In this document: positions 24,236 through 34,024 of the stretch, one piece after another
Numbering within the stretch: the stretch's first letter is position 1
How the letters are laid out: each line of letters starts with the position of its first letter
From: Armatimonadota bacterium
GTDB taxonomy: Bacteria > Armatimonadota > Zipacnadia > JAUWAU01
DNA length: 64,000 nt
Assembly: GCA_030601885.1 (NCBI GenBank)
Contig: JAUWAU010000032.1
Location: 1-64,000, forward strand
Direction: 5' to 3'
The notes under the pieces: model-generated
Database searches by the model: none
The model's input: the letters and a program-made list of their open reading frames with translations, nothing else
Told to the model about the DNA's origin: nothing
Program-made: the position numbers and the translations under genes

Positions 24236-24329
24236 ATTGGTTCGCCTCCTCTGCTGCTGATGATCTCGGCATGCCCTTCGTCGGGCCGCACCCGCCGTCG
24301 GCGGGATCACCGAAAGGCTGCCCCCCGCT

Positions 24330-24355
24330 GCTCCGCAGCGAAGTCGCTGCGGAGC
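24330..24355. repeat. Perfect palindrome, 12-bp arms with 2-base centre
   Basis: GCTCCGCAGCGA and TCGCTGCGGAGC flank AG. It could be a terminator-like hairpin, an operator or a REP-type element. It lies about 95 bases upstream of the first cluster ORF. Confidence 0.6.
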
Positions 24356-24579
24356 CAATTTGCCGGGCCAAACTCTTGGTAACTAACGCCTATATCGGCA
24401 AACACGAACTAACGCTTTAGCCCTTTTCATAGCTTCCGATGACTATTCATAGCCGAGAGGCGGGGGCTCCCAGCGGGCTAATGCATATGCTGCGGTGCTT
24501 AGGTCTTTCCATGACCGCGAGGTTGCCCAAGCGCCTTCTTCGCAGAGCGCCAGCTACGTTTGGAGGGCGCGCGCAGCTA

Positions 24580-24645
24580 TGGCATGGGTATTTCGGCGAG
24601 ATCTCGCTCGTGAGCGGGAACCCAACCACGGACGATGCCCCGGGC
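24580..24645 (+). pseudogene. Fragment of a cyclic-nucleotide-binding domain
   Basis: The + strand encodes YFGEISLVSGNPTTDD, the phosphate-binding-cassette signature of cNMP-binding domains and close to YFGEMSVLTGEPTSAD in the protein at 34021-36546. Nothing before or after it in frame looks like the rest of the domain. A decayed gene remnant. Confidence 0.55.
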
Positions 24646-24966
24646 TGCCTCGACGGCGCCACATGATGTCCCAAAATCGTCCCGTCCTACACAGAGTGTA
24701 AAAATAGTGTAACAATCCGACTAATTTGCCCAGATTTCTCTGAGAATGGGTTGACGAAACCCGGGGGACCTGATAGAGACCATAGAAGCTGAGTCGGTTT
24801 AGCCGAACGAGCCCGGCCAAGCAGCCGCCGAGCGCAGCACCACAGGCCCCCCTGCGTTGCAGCAACTCGCACTCCCCCAGCGGCTGTGGATTCCCACAGG
24901 AGCATGGCTTGCCTATGCAGGCTTTAGATGTGGCGTTATCTCTTTTTCAGTGTAGGAGGGTGAAGT

Positions 24967-26745
24967 ATGTATCGGTCAGTTGGGAAGTGTTGGTTGCTTT
25001 TGGGCATCGTAGTGGTTTTCGTCATGGCCGCGGCGTGCCCGGCTCAAGCGGGGTGGTGGACCAAGTATTACCGCTTCGTCAACCAAACGGGATCCGATCA
25101 GCACTACGCACGGGCTATTCTTCAGGGCCTGGAGGTCGTTACAGATTTCTACAGCGGTCCGTGGGAGCCGTGGAGGAAGGGAAAGGCGGGTTGCATGCGG
25201 CTGGGTGGCGTGTGGAGCACAACAGTTACCTCACCGCAGGCAACTGCGGGCGGCCTGATACCGAACGGCAAGGCTGTCATGATGGGCTGGCATGCGGCTG
25301 ACGGCAACTGCCGGCTGCGGGATCTGCGGTGGCTCAATGCCGATGGCGTCGCGTCGCCACCGATTCTTCCCACGAATGCATGGGGTGTCCCCGGCGGCGG
25401 CGAGCTCATTGAGAACCCGGACGGCACGTACACGTGGATCATTCACAACGACACCGACTCGGACATGCAGCTTGCCAACGTGCAGTTTGGGCCCTTCAGT
25501 GGCTATTTTCTTGACTGGATAAACCTCGACCAAGCCGCCGATGAGGGTGTCGCCGGCAAGCGCGTCATCGACATTGACCTTCTGATCCTTGATCTGAGAT
25601 TGAGGGTCATTGAGGCCCAGGAAAAGGAGCAGCTCCCCGACCCGTCCGCCAACGGTTTGCTGCGCAAGACGGACAAGGCTGTAGATGATAAGCATGCTGG
25701 TCTGGCGAGCTTCGAGGCCGGCGACCCGGACCGTGCTCTGTTCTACTGGTCACGGGCCATCCGGCACATGGAAACATTCATCTCTGAGATCCAGAGCACG
25801 AGCGGGCGCAAGAAAATGCCCGAGGGCTTGGCACAGGAGTGGATTGCGGACGCGGAAGATATTATTGCTGAGCTTCAGGACCTCGCTCAGTTCAAAGCGC
25901 TTTCCGCCACCGGAGCCGTCCCGAACGTGCTGCCGGACGGCCAAAGCGCCTCGTTCCTCATATCCGGCGTTGGCCCCGGCGACGCCCTGGTTTTGAGTGG
26001 ATGGGTCCTCGGTCCGGACAATGAGCCAGTGCTGCAGTGGACAGAGCAGGTACGTATCACAGACCCCGACGACGCGGTCCCGCCCGTACTCGATGTCACG
26101 ATCACCCCAGGCCCAGACGCAGAGCCCTATTACAATGGCTGGCATAACGCCAAGCTCGGCGACGATGATGTAGTAGTCACCCTGGATGCCTCCGACGTCG
26201 GCTCGGGCGTTGCCGGGATATACGTAGGCGAGGACGGACTCGTGTTCGACTTCATCCCTGTTGACCAACTGCCATATGAGTTGACATTCAGCGACGATGG
26301 CGTCTACAAGATCGTGTGCTTCGCTGGCGATAACGCGGGCAACATCTCCGATCAACAGACCTACCTGGTGAAGATCGACACAACGATTCCCAGCATCCAG
26401 TCCGCAACGATCTCGCCCACCTTCTTGTGGCCTCCTGAGCACGAGATGATCACCATGACAATAACTGCCGCCATGACGGACGAGAACCCGGCTGGTGAGC
26501 TGCCGACGTGGTTCGTCGAGAGCGTCGCGAGCAACCAGGACGAGCTGGGAGGCGGCCAGGGCGATTACTACCCGGACTGGCTCATCGGCGCCAACGGGGA
26601 GTCGCTGCAGTTGCGCGCGGAGCGCTGCGGCACCCTGGAGATCCGCGTCTACACCGTCACCATCCGAGCCCGAGACGTCGCCGGCAATGAGTCGGTGAAT
26701 GCAGTTACGTTCGACGTCCCAGTGACTCACGACCAAGGCAGCTAG
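24967..26745 (+). CDS. Secreted protein with C-terminal Ig-like domains
   Basis: 592 residues; TAGGAGGG precedes ATG 24967. Signal peptide 1-28 ending AACPAQAG. The N-terminal part (GWWTKYYRFVNQTGSDQHYA) has Trp-rich beta character; the middle (AGLASFEAGDPDRALFYWSR) is helical. The C-terminal half carries two Ig/HYR-like repeats with the typical PVLDVTITPGP, DNAGNISDQQTYLVKIDTTI and RDVAGNESVNAVTFDV patterns. No catalytic domain is recognised; it is probably a surface or matrix protein. A strong terminator follows. Confidence 0.75.
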   Translation: MYRSVGKCWLLLGIVVVFVMAAACPAQAGWWTKYYRFVNQTGSDQHYARAILQGLEVVTDFYSGPWEPWRKGKAGCMRLGGVWSTTVTSPQATAGGLIPNGKAVMMGWHAADGNCRLRDLRWLNADGVASPPILPTNAWGVPGGGELIENPDGTYTWIIHNDTDSDMQLANVQFGPFSGYFLDWINLDQAADEGVAGKRVIDIDLLILDLRLRVIEAQEKEQLPDPSANGLLRKTDKAVDDKHAGLASFEAGDPDRALFYWSRAIRHMETFISEIQSTSGRKKMPEGLAQEWIADAEDIIAELQDLAQFKALSATGAVPNVLPDGQSASFLISGVGPGDALVLSGWVLGPDNEPVLQWTEQVRITDPDDAVPPVLDVTITPGPDAEPYYNGWHNAKLGDDDVVVTLDASDVGSGVAGIYVGEDGLVFDFIPVDQLPYELTFSDDGVYKIVCFAGDNAGNISDQQTYLVKIDTTIPSIQSATISPTFLWPPEHEMITMTITAAMTDENPAGELPTWFVESVASNQDELGGGQGDYYPDWLIGANGESLQLRAERCGTLEIRVYTVTIRARDVAGNESVNAVTFDVPVTHDQGS

Positions 26746-26773
26746 ATTCGGGTGGAGTGGTAGCGGGCCTTCC

Positions 26774-26810
26774 GCGGGGCCGACCCACCATCGGGTCGGC
26801 CCCGCTTTCT
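26774..26810 (+). terminator. Rho-independent terminator
   Basis: GCGGGGCCGACCC and GGGTCGGCCCCGC form a perfect 13-bp stem with a 6-base loop, followed by TTTCT. It lies about 30 bases after the stop at 26745. Confidence 0.88.
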
Positions 26811-26928
26811 CCCATTTGAAAGACCCAGTCTCAGAAGTAGGTATTGAGCAACCGGGGACGAACTGCGCTCCTGTGAGATAGCGTACGTTCTTGAAAGTGC
26901 GCCGAGCCTCTGCAGGTAGCTGTCCGAA

Positions 26929-28932
26929 ATGGCGATGGGGTCACCCCCTCGAGGGACAAGAAATAGGCGCCTTTGGCGATCGGTGGCGCGCACGGGGGCA
27001 ATCAGCCTCGTGGTGGTAGCAGCATTGATCGTGCTTGCCCCGTGGATGAGCTTCATCGAAGTGCGCTCGTTGGATGGTCTTTATCGCCTCAGTCCGCCAC
27101 GCCATCCCAATCCCAGCATCGCGGTGGTGGATGTCGGTGATGATCCAAGCGCATACGAGGATCAGCGAGAGCCGGATGATGCGCCTCCCGAGCTTTGTGA
27201 GATCCCCAGGCGGGCCTATGCCGAGGCGGTGCGGCGTCTGAGCCGATGGGGAGCCAGGGTGATCGTCTTCGACCTCATGTTCCGCAAGCGCTACGGAGCC
27301 GAGGACGACGACCTGGCTGCCGCCTTCCGTGAGGCAGGCAATGTTGTGGTGGCCGCCAGCACCAAGACCAAGCCGGGCGCCGTGGGGCTTCAGGAGCCGG
27401 TAGAGCCCCTCAATGAAGCCGTCTGGGGCGTCGGTGCGCCGGTGGCGTATCAGCCCAACGAGACGATCCGTTCGGTCCCGTTGGTGCTGGCGGACTATGA
27501 CAGCGGGCGGCAATACCTGGCGCTGCCACTGCTCGCCTTTCAGTGTTTCGTGGGCGCACAGCCTGCCGACATGAAGCTCAGCGAGGGCCGGTTGCTGGTA
27601 ACGGGCGGGCGCGAATTGCCTCTGCTGCCCGGGGAAACGATCCATCTGCTGCCCTTCGGCGCCGGGGGTTCGGCCGGCGGCGACGGGAGCGCCGTCGCCG
27701 CGGTTGACGTTGTGCGTGGGAGCAACGTAGAGGAGCTTCCTGCCCTGAAGACCTGGAATACATTACTGATCAACTGGGTGGGGCCGCCCGGTACGATCCA
27801 GCCTGGCTTGATGAGCGATCTACTGGCTCTGGACGACGATGCTGAGGGACGCAGGCTGTACAGTGGGAAAGCCGTGATCATCGGCAGGGGTGTGAGCGAG
27901 ACGCAATGGGATGAGCATTGGACGGCAGTGGGCTCCATGCGTGGTCCGGAGGTGCAGGCGAATGCCCTCGATACTCTCATCTCCGGGGCGTTCATACGTC
28001 CCATGGCTCCCTGGGCTTTTCTCGCCCTGCTGGCAACCTTTGCGGCCGTGACCACGTTGATGGTTCAGCGCCTCAAGGGGACCCGTTCTGTCCTGGGCGT
28101 GCTGGCCCTCATGCTATTGGCATTGGCGTTGGGACGTGAGCTACTGGTGCGCCGGGGGATTTGGATGTATTTGTTCGTGGGCGAGTCGAGCATTCTGCTC
28201 GCCTGGGGCATCACCATAGCCGCACAGAGCGACAAGGTGACCAGCCTGTTGTCGCGCTTCGTGCCCGCCTTTCTCGGGGAGCCGGAGCACCACGGCCTCG
28301 GCGAGGTCCGCACCCTGGACGCATCGATCCTGTGGACGGATATCCGCCGCTACACCGGGATTTCGGAGCAATTTGCCGCCGAGGACATCCTCAGGCTGCT
28401 GAATTCGTATCACTCGGCCGCGGAAGACATTATCACCGAATACGGCGGCACTATCGTCAAGACGCCGGGAGATGCCATTCTGGCCGCGTTTTGGCGCGAT
28501 GTTGGCGGCGTCAACCATGCCACCTGCGCCATGCGAGCCGGTCAAGAGATCATCGCCAACTTGCCCGCTCTGGCGCAGGACTGGGCCGCGGCCGGGATCC
28601 GCTTTGAGACAGGCGTCGGAATAAATGCCGGACCGGTAGCGATGGGGTTGGTTGGCAAACAACATCTCGAGCCTACGATCATCGGCGATGCCGTGAACGT
28701 CGCCCAACGGCTGGAGGCCCTGACGAAGGATATCGGCTATCCCCTGATCTTCAGCGAGAGCGTGCATGAGCGCCTGCAGGACGACATCGATGCCGTCTGC
28801 CTCGATGAGGTGACGGTGAAAGGCCGGCAGGTGCCTATCAGAGTATACGGCGTGGTCGGCTCCGAGGGCTCAGGTAAAGTGCCCGAGCAAGACTCCGGCC
28901 ACGCCACCCCGGAGGGAGCCAATGAAAGATAG
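26929..28932 (+). CDS. CHASE2-domain adenylate/guanylate cyclase
   Basis: 667 residues. N-terminal transmembrane helix (ISLVVVAALIVLAPWMSFIE), extracytoplasmic CHASE2 sensor domain about 45-350 (PSIAVVDVGDD, GARVIVFDLMFRKRYGAEDD), three C-terminal transmembrane helices about 360-440, then a class III cyclase domain about 455-640. Catalytic features are present: metal-binding Asp in ILWTDIRRYTG and in KTPGDAILAAF, and the transition-state Asn/Arg in IIGDAVNVAQRLE. The Lys before PGD suggests ATP as substrate. It overlaps the FecR gene by 11 bases, so the two are translationally coupled. Confidence 0.9.
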   Translation: MAMGSPPRGTRNRRLWRSVARTGAISLVVVAALIVLAPWMSFIEVRSLDGLYRLSPPRHPNPSIAVVDVGDDPSAYEDQREPDDAPPELCEIPRRAYAEAVRRLSRWGARVIVFDLMFRKRYGAEDDDLAAAFREAGNVVVAASTKTKPGAVGLQEPVEPLNEAVWGVGAPVAYQPNETIRSVPLVLADYDSGRQYLALPLLAFQCFVGAQPADMKLSEGRLLVTGGRELPLLPGETIHLLPFGAGGSAGGDGSAVAAVDVVRGSNVEELPALKTWNTLLINWVGPPGTIQPGLMSDLLALDDDAEGRRLYSGKAVIIGRGVSETQWDEHWTAVGSMRGPEVQANALDTLISGAFIRPMAPWAFLALLATFAAVTTLMVQRLKGTRSVLGVLALMLLALALGRELLVRRGIWMYLFVGESSILLAWGITIAAQSDKVTSLLSRFVPAFLGEPEHHGLGEVRTLDASILWTDIRRYTGISEQFAAEDILRLLNSYHSAAEDIITEYGGTIVKTPGDAILAAFWRDVGGVNHATCAMRAGQEIIANLPALAQDWAAAGIRFETGVGINAGPVAMGLVGKQHLEPTIIGDAVNVAQRLEALTKDIGYPLIFSESVHERLQDDIDAVCLDEVTVKGRQVPIRVYGVVGSEGSGKVPEQDSGHATPEGANER

Positions 28933-31900
28933 ACTGACCTCCCGCAGGACCCCCTCCTGTTGGCGCGCATTTTGGATCGGCCTCGCCTGCCTCTTCCTTC
29001 TCTGTCTTCACAACTCAGCTCAGGCGCAGCAAGGGGCCTACAGGCTGCAATCGGCCCAGGGGCGTGTTGAGATCCAAGCCGGTGGCGAAGGCCGGTGGGT
29101 CGCGGTGAGACGGGGCGTGCGTGTCGCCGCTCCCGCGGATCACATACGCACCGGCCCAAACGGGTCCGTCTACATCGTCCGTGACGGCGGCCAGCGCATT
29201 GCCCTGGGGCCCAACACCGAGGTCGTCCTCCGTGAGCCAGACAAGCCCCGCGCCTGGCGCCTTGTTCTGGGCCGACTGTTGGCGTTCCTCAGCGGCCATC
29301 AGCGCCTGGAGGTGCGGGCGCCGTCTGCCATTGCTGCTGCCGAAGGCACCGTTTTCCAGCTCGATGCGAGCGAAGATGGCACTACCGTCCTGACGGTGGT
29401 GGAGGGGCGCGTGGAGTTCTTCAACGAGATGGGCAGCGTCAACGTGCTGGATTCTCAGCAAAGCACGGCTGTGCCTGGAACGGCTCCTACCCGCCCCGTG
29501 ATCGTTGACCCATCGGGCTTGATTGCGTGGGAGGCCAACCTGCAAACGCTGATCATCGAATTGGAGTATCCACAGATCAGCACTGACCCCGACGAACTCC
29601 AGCAGGAGCTAACCCGCCAGCAACAGGCGCTGCAGGAGCGCCCTGAAGACGCTGAGGCTCGCGTGGCGCTCACAAGGGTCTTGCTCGACCTCGGCCGTAC
29701 TGAGGAGGCCGAGGCACAGGCCCGGCAGGCGGCGGAGCTGGCTGCCGCCGACGGAGCCGGGCTGCTCGGGTACGCATTGCTGCAGGCGGGTCGTCCAGCC
29801 GAGGCGCGCCAGCAGTTCTCGCTGGCCGATGAGGCGCAGCCTGATAACGCGCGCTGGCAGCTCGGCCTGGCACTCACGGCTCTGGGCCAACGCCGGAGCG
29901 GGCCCGCCGTGGCGCTGCTTCGGCGCGCGGCAGAACTTGCGCCGACCGATCCAGTGCCTCCGGCTTATCTTGCCGCAGCCCACCTTCGATCCGGAGATCT
30001 GGAGGCCGCCGACGCCGCGGCGTCCGAGGCGCTCCGCCTCGGCCCGGACCATCATCTGGCCAACATCTATGTGGCGTACGTGCGCCTGGCGCAGGGCAAG
30101 CTGGATGAGGCTGTCTCAGCCGGCGCCCGTGCGGTGCAGGCAGCGCCTCGGTCGGCTCTGGCCCACGAAGCGCTGGCAACGGCGCACTTCTTTGCTGGGA
30201 ACTTCTCCGGGGCCAGAGATGAGCTGAACGAAGCTCTGGAGCTCAACCCCCTTTCCGGCAGCTCACACTTGACACTGGCGAAGCTCTCGGCCGCTGAAGA
30301 CGACATCGATGATGCGCTGGAGGAAGCACAGACGGCCGTGGCCCTCAACCCTCAGAGCGCTCCTGCCCGCAGCACGCTCGGGCTGTTGTGCTTGCTGAAC
30401 AACGACCCACAGCGCGCGGGCCGCGCGTTCAAGACCGCGTTGGCCTTGGAGCCCAGCTTGTCCGAAGCTCGCACCGGCTGGGGCACCGTGTTAGCGAGAC
30501 GTGGTCGGTTCCAGGAAGCTCTCGGCCAACAGAAGGCGGCTGTCTCTCTGGATACCGGCTCTGCCTCCGCTCACAACAACCTGGGGGGCGTGTACGCGGC
30601 ATTGGGCCACATGCAGCCGGCAATGGACCAACTGGGGCGCGCCATCGAGCTACAGCCAGAGTGGGGGCTGCCCTATGCCAACCTGGCTCTGGTGCACCTG
30701 GAACAGAACCGCTTCCGTGAGGCTCTGGACGCAGCGGAACGGGGTGTAGAGCTGGGCGAGCGGTCCGCGTTTCTGCACACGGTCCTGGCCAGGATCTATC
30801 GGAGTCAAGGCCGCAGCGACCGTGCGCTGGCCGAGCTGCGACAGGCGGTGGCGTTGGACGAACACTATCCCCAGGCACATTTCCAACTCGCACAGCTCTA
30901 TCTCGAACAGGATCGGGCTCGGGACGCGGTGCGCGAGATACTGACCTCGGTCAGCACTGATCCATCGGCCATGTTAGAGACCCGTCGGTATGCGCGGACC
31001 GAGAACACGGCCGCGGGCGGGCGTTTCGACCGGTTTCATTACGACGCCCGACACAGCAACACCGCCTCCGAAGGACAGGTCAGCTATTTCGCCAGTGGGC
31101 TGATCGAGGACACGGGTGGCTTTCGGGCGCTGAACCAGGACCACGCGCAGAAGTTCGTGGAGGTCATTAGCGGACATCAGTCTCGGCCCACGCAGCAATT
31201 GGTGTTCCTCGGCACGTTCTTCGACCTCACGGCCGGTCTTCCCGGACCTGTCACAACTGCCTCAAAGGGCGACCCTGACGACCGGCAGGCTTTCACCGGT
31301 TACGAGGGCATCGTCGCCTATCGCCAGCGGCTCTCGCCGAAACTGACGGCAACAGCGAAGTACTCGTTTCGGCGCGACCTGTTGCGCGTGCGCAACGCCG
31401 ATAGCCTCTCGGGGGCCGACACCAACGCGTTCCGGGAGCTGGTCAACGCTCGATCGCAGCACTCGCCGGAGATTCGTCTCGACGCAAACATCAGCGAGAC
31501 GTATTCGTTGCGCATGGGGCTGAGCGGTCTGTGGAATCACCGGGACCGTCACGGTACAGTTGGGACCTTCGATCCCGGCGCCGGGCAACTACTTTTCGGC
31601 CCCTTCTCGACATCTGACACGCCCCGGACCACCACCGGCTGGTTTGAGGTACAAGGCCGTTTCAGCGATCGGTTTCATCTCCTGGCGGGCGGGTACTGGG
31701 GACGGCAGACCGGCTCGTCGGCGGTGCTGTTGCCGAAGGTTGTCGCCCTGTATCGCCCCGATAGCGCCACTTGGCTGTCTTTTGTGGCAAACCCGATCTT
31801 CCGCAGCGATGCCGCCGAATTGGCGCCCGTGGAGGCTCTGGCAGATCCGGTGCGCCTGGGATTCCTGAACTTCGTTGAGGGCGGCGCGGCGCGCTCCTAT

Positions 31901-32455
31901 GAGCTGCGCTACCAGCGCCTGGCGAGCCGATCCAGTACGATCACCACGTCGCTGTCGTATCAGCGGGTGCGCGGGCTCTTGATCGATGTAGAAGATCCGG
32001 GATTGACGGCTTTGCCGAGTCGCGTGCTGACGGATCGCGGCCACCGGTGGATCGCCGAGGCGGCCTACGAGCAATGGCTGACGGACACGGTCACCGGCCG
32101 CGCATTTGTGCGCTGGCAGGACAGCCGAGGCCGCTTCCCCCAAGCGCAGGTGTCCGGCAAGGAGTGGCCGTACACGCCGAATTGGCAGGTCGGGGGGCGT
32201 CTGGACTACATTGATGGTACCGGGCTTCGCATCGGATTGGACACCATCTGGGTGGGCCGACGCTTCCACGACCCACAGAACACGGAGCGCGTTGGCGACT
32301 ATCCGCTGGTCAACCTGCGGCTTCAATATCAGCGGAATCTGCATCAGAACTATTTCATCAACCTCACTAACCTGACCGGACGAGGTTACGAGACCTTTGC
32401 AGGCTTTCCCCAGCCTGGTCGAGCCATTTTCACCGGCGTGGAATACCGATACTAA
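28922..32455 (+). CDS. FecR - TPR - outer-membrane beta-barrel fusion protein
   Basis: 1177 residues with GGAGGG before ATG 28922. Signal peptide about 1-35. FecR-like domain about 40-200 (VRVAAPADHIRTGPNGSVYI, SAIAAAEGTVFQL). TPR array about 230-690 (DAEARVALTRVLLDLGRTEE, SASAHNNLGGVYAALGHMQP and others). From about 720 a beta-barrel of the TonB-receptor type with many Tyr/Arg strands, ending in an aromatic-terminated strand (GRAIFTGVEYRY). All three parts suggest a periplasmic sensor and scaffold joined to an outer-membrane pore. The cyclase upstream and lipoprotein downstream form one operon. Confidence 0.85.
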   Translation: MKDRLTSRRTPSCWRAFWIGLACLFLLCLHNSAQAQQGAYRLQSAQGRVEIQAGGEGRWVAVRRGVRVAAPADHIRTGPNGSVYIVRDGGQRIALGPNTEVVLREPDKPRAWRLVLGRLLAFLSGHQRLEVRAPSAIAAAEGTVFQLDASEDGTTVLTVVEGRVEFFNEMGSVNVLDSQQSTAVPGTAPTRPVIVDPSGLIAWEANLQTLIIELEYPQISTDPDELQQELTRQQQALQERPEDAEARVALTRVLLDLGRTEEAEAQARQAAELAAADGAGLLGYALLQAGRPAEARQQFSLADEAQPDNARWQLGLALTALGQRRSGPAVALLRRAAELAPTDPVPPAYLAAAHLRSGDLEAADAAASEALRLGPDHHLANIYVAYVRLAQGKLDEAVSAGARAVQAAPRSALAHEALATAHFFAGNFSGARDELNEALELNPLSGSSHLTLAKLSAAEDDIDDALEEAQTAVALNPQSAPARSTLGLLCLLNNDPQRAGRAFKTALALEPSLSEARTGWGTVLARRGRFQEALGQQKAAVSLDTGSASAHNNLGGVYAALGHMQPAMDQLGRAIELQPEWGLPYANLALVHLEQNRFREALDAAERGVELGERSAFLHTVLARIYRSQGRSDRALAELRQAVALDEHYPQAHFQLAQLYLEQDRARDAVREILTSVSTDPSAMLETRRYARTENTAAGGRFDRFHYDARHSNTASEGQVSYFASGLIEDTGGFRALNQDHAQKFVEVISGHQSRPTQQLVFLGTFFDLTAGLPGPVTTASKGDPDDRQAFTGYEGIVAYRQRLSPKLTATAKYSFRRDLLRVRNADSLSGADTNAFRELVNARSQHSPEIRLDANISETYSLRMGLSGLWNHRDRHGTVGTFDPGAGQLLFGPFSTSDTPRTTTGWFEVQGRFSDRFHLLAGGYWGRQTGSSAVLLPKVVALYRPDSATWLSFVANPIFRSDAAELAPVEALADPVRLGFLNFVEGGAARSYELRYQRLASRSSTITTSLSYQRVRGLLIDVEDPGLTALPSRVLTDRGHRWIAEAAYEQWLTDTVTGRAFVRWQDSRGRFPQAQVSGKEWPYTPNWQVGGRLDYIDGTGLRIGLDTIWVGRRFHDPQNTERVGDYPLVNLRLQYQRNLHQNYFINLTNLTGRGYETFAGFPQPGRAIFTGVEYRY

Positions 32456-32478
32456 TGCGGTGCGACGATGAAGGGCTG

Positions 32479-33474
32479 ATGAAGACAATGCGCCGACCCA
32501 TTCATGTGCTTGCATGTGCCTGCCTCGCAGTGACGCTGGCCGGCTGCTCCAGCGGCGGCAGTCGTGGGCCTGTGTCGGCCGGCTCCCGCGCCGCGTCCGG
32601 CCAGGTAGCGGCCGCTCTTCTCATTCAGCAATGGGGGCAGATTCTATGGGGTTTGGCTGCCAATCAGACCGGGACGCAGACGCCGTCGCTCGGTGATCCG
32701 GTTTTCAACCCGGATGGCTCGATAACCCAGAGCTTCACGGGCGCCGACGGAACGGTCGCGGTCCTGACGTTTCTCCCCGATGGCTCGATTCGTCTAGAAA
32801 TCACCTATCCCGATGGCACGACCCAAACGGTCTCGCAGTCCGTGCCAGTATTCGACGGGATATCGAAGACCACCACCGATTGGCAACTTGACTCCAGCGA
32901 CGGGCTCTCCACCACTTACACCAGCGTTGTTGACGACCGGGGGACGATCTTTGACGCCAGTGACGACACCACGGAGTTGCAGGGCTCCTCTGTGCTGCCC
33001 AGCGGGGAGACGCAACAGTTCACGGTGCTCACCGCGAACGGGGAGACTACCGTGCAAACCCAGCAGAGCGACGGCTCAAGCTTCAGCTTGCAGGTTCCCT
33101 TGGTTCCGCCGTTGCTGGCGTTGCCCGATTTTTCCCAACCCGCCACCGGCACATACAGCAGCGGCGACTTCAGCGCCCAGTTCACCTTGTCTTCGACGGC
33201 AGATGCTCCTCTTCGCTGGGCCAGCCTGGTGTCAGACATGAGCGGAGGATTGACCGGCCAGTTTTCGCTGGAGCCCGACTTCTCTGGCTCGGGGCAGTTG
33301 CTCGAGGCCGGGCAGCCACTGGCACTGCTATCGTGGACGCGCACCGGAGAAACGCAGGTCAGCTTTCTCTCGGCACAAAGCAGCGCCACTTCTGCCGCCG
33401 GAGCCGCCTTGGACTACCTCGTCCATCGCTGGCAGACCTTGACAGCGCTGCTTGCCCCGGCCCCGGGGCCGTAG
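32479..33474 (+). CDS. Secreted lipoprotein of unknown function
   Basis: About 331 residues from ATG 32479, which has AAGG upstream; an earlier ATG at 32455 overlaps the previous stop (TAATG). Lipobox LAVTLAGCSS at residues 15-24. The rest is Ser/Thr/Gly-rich beta sequence with recurring DGSI...F and PDGTTQTV repeats resembling RHS/YD-like or propeller strands. No enzyme motif. Third gene of the cyclase/FecR operon and probably localised to the outer membrane. Confidence 0.72.
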   Translation: MKTMRRPIHVLACACLAVTLAGCSSGGSRGPVSAGSRAASGQVAAALLIQQWGQILWGLAANQTGTQTPSLGDPVFNPDGSITQSFTGADGTVAVLTFLPDGSIRLEITYPDGTTQTVSQSVPVFDGISKTTTDWQLDSSDGLSTTYTSVVDDRGTIFDASDDTTELQGSSVLPSGETQQFTVLTANGETTVQTQQSDGSSFSLQVPLVPPLLALPDFSQPATGTYSSGDFSAQFTLSSTADAPLRWASLVSDMSGGLTGQFSLEPDFSGSGQLLEAGQPLALLSWTRTGETQVSFLSAQSSATSAAGAALDYLVHRWQTLTALLAPAPGP

Positions 33475-33580
33475 CTTCCTGCAGCACACCTTATGCCCAC
33501 GCCGGCCATGCAGGCGTGGACGAGCGCCGGGGTACTACGTACGGGGGACTATGCGGCCGGCCAGCCTCGGCCTAAGGGGA

Positions 33581-34024
33581 CTATCGCCGCGCGGGGGCTC
33601 GCGGCTCATCGGTGGACGCGTTCTCGGCAACAGAGGCCTCGGCGTGCACCTCTTGCTTCGCTATTAGCCCCGCCACCACCAGCAGCCCCAGACACGCATC
33701 GGCGGCGCCCAACAACATCACCTGAAACGGCGCCCCCCCAAGGATTCCATGGCCAAACAGAAAGAGCACGGCTGCCAGCTTGGAGCCGACGATGAGCCAG
33801 ACGAATACTTCGTGCCACAGCGCCGCCAGGTAGGCGAAACCCAGGATAACCAGAAACACGCCGCTCTGACTGGCGAAAAACGTATCGGCCGGCAGTGGCC
33901 AACGGGTCAAGGCCAACACGCGGCCCGGTGCAATCAGCAAGGCTCCGCCCAGAATGATACTGTGCCCGGCGACGATAATGATGCTCAGTGGCTTCAAGAG
34001 TGCTGTCGTGGATGATCCGATCAC
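33581..34024 (-). CDS. Small four-helix membrane protein
   Basis: 147 residues; GTG 34024 overlaps the TGA of the upstream gene (GTGA). Four transmembrane helices (LSIIIVAGHSIILGGALLIA, GVFLVILGFAYLAALWHEVF, FVWLIVGSKLAAVLFLFGHG, MLLGAADACLGLLVVAGLIA) are followed by an acidic tail. The family is not recognised. The coupling suggests it works with the membrane polyferredoxin encoded just before it. Confidence 0.7.
   Translation of the reverse strand: MIGSSTTALLKPLSIIIVAGHSIILGGALLIAPGRVLALTRWPLPADTFFASQSGVFLVILGFAYLAALWHEVFVWLIVGSKLAAVLFLFGHGILGGAPFQVMLLGAADACLGLLVVAGLIAKQEVHAEASVAENASTDEPRAPARR

Larger units (their letters stand above)
24236..24966. other. Long non-coding stretch upstream of both the magnetosome cluster and the secreted protein gene
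   Basis: It holds a perfect 12-bp-stem palindrome (24330-24355), an eroded cNMP-binding fragment (about 24580-24645), and an A+T-richer part near 24380-24440 and 24690-24760. The magnetosome operon promoter must lie here or just upstream of 24235, but I cannot point to convincing -35/-10 boxes. Confidence 0.5.

Noticed and set aside
33475..33580. Search for a terminator between convergent genes
   Set aside because: No stem with a T-run was found in either direction.
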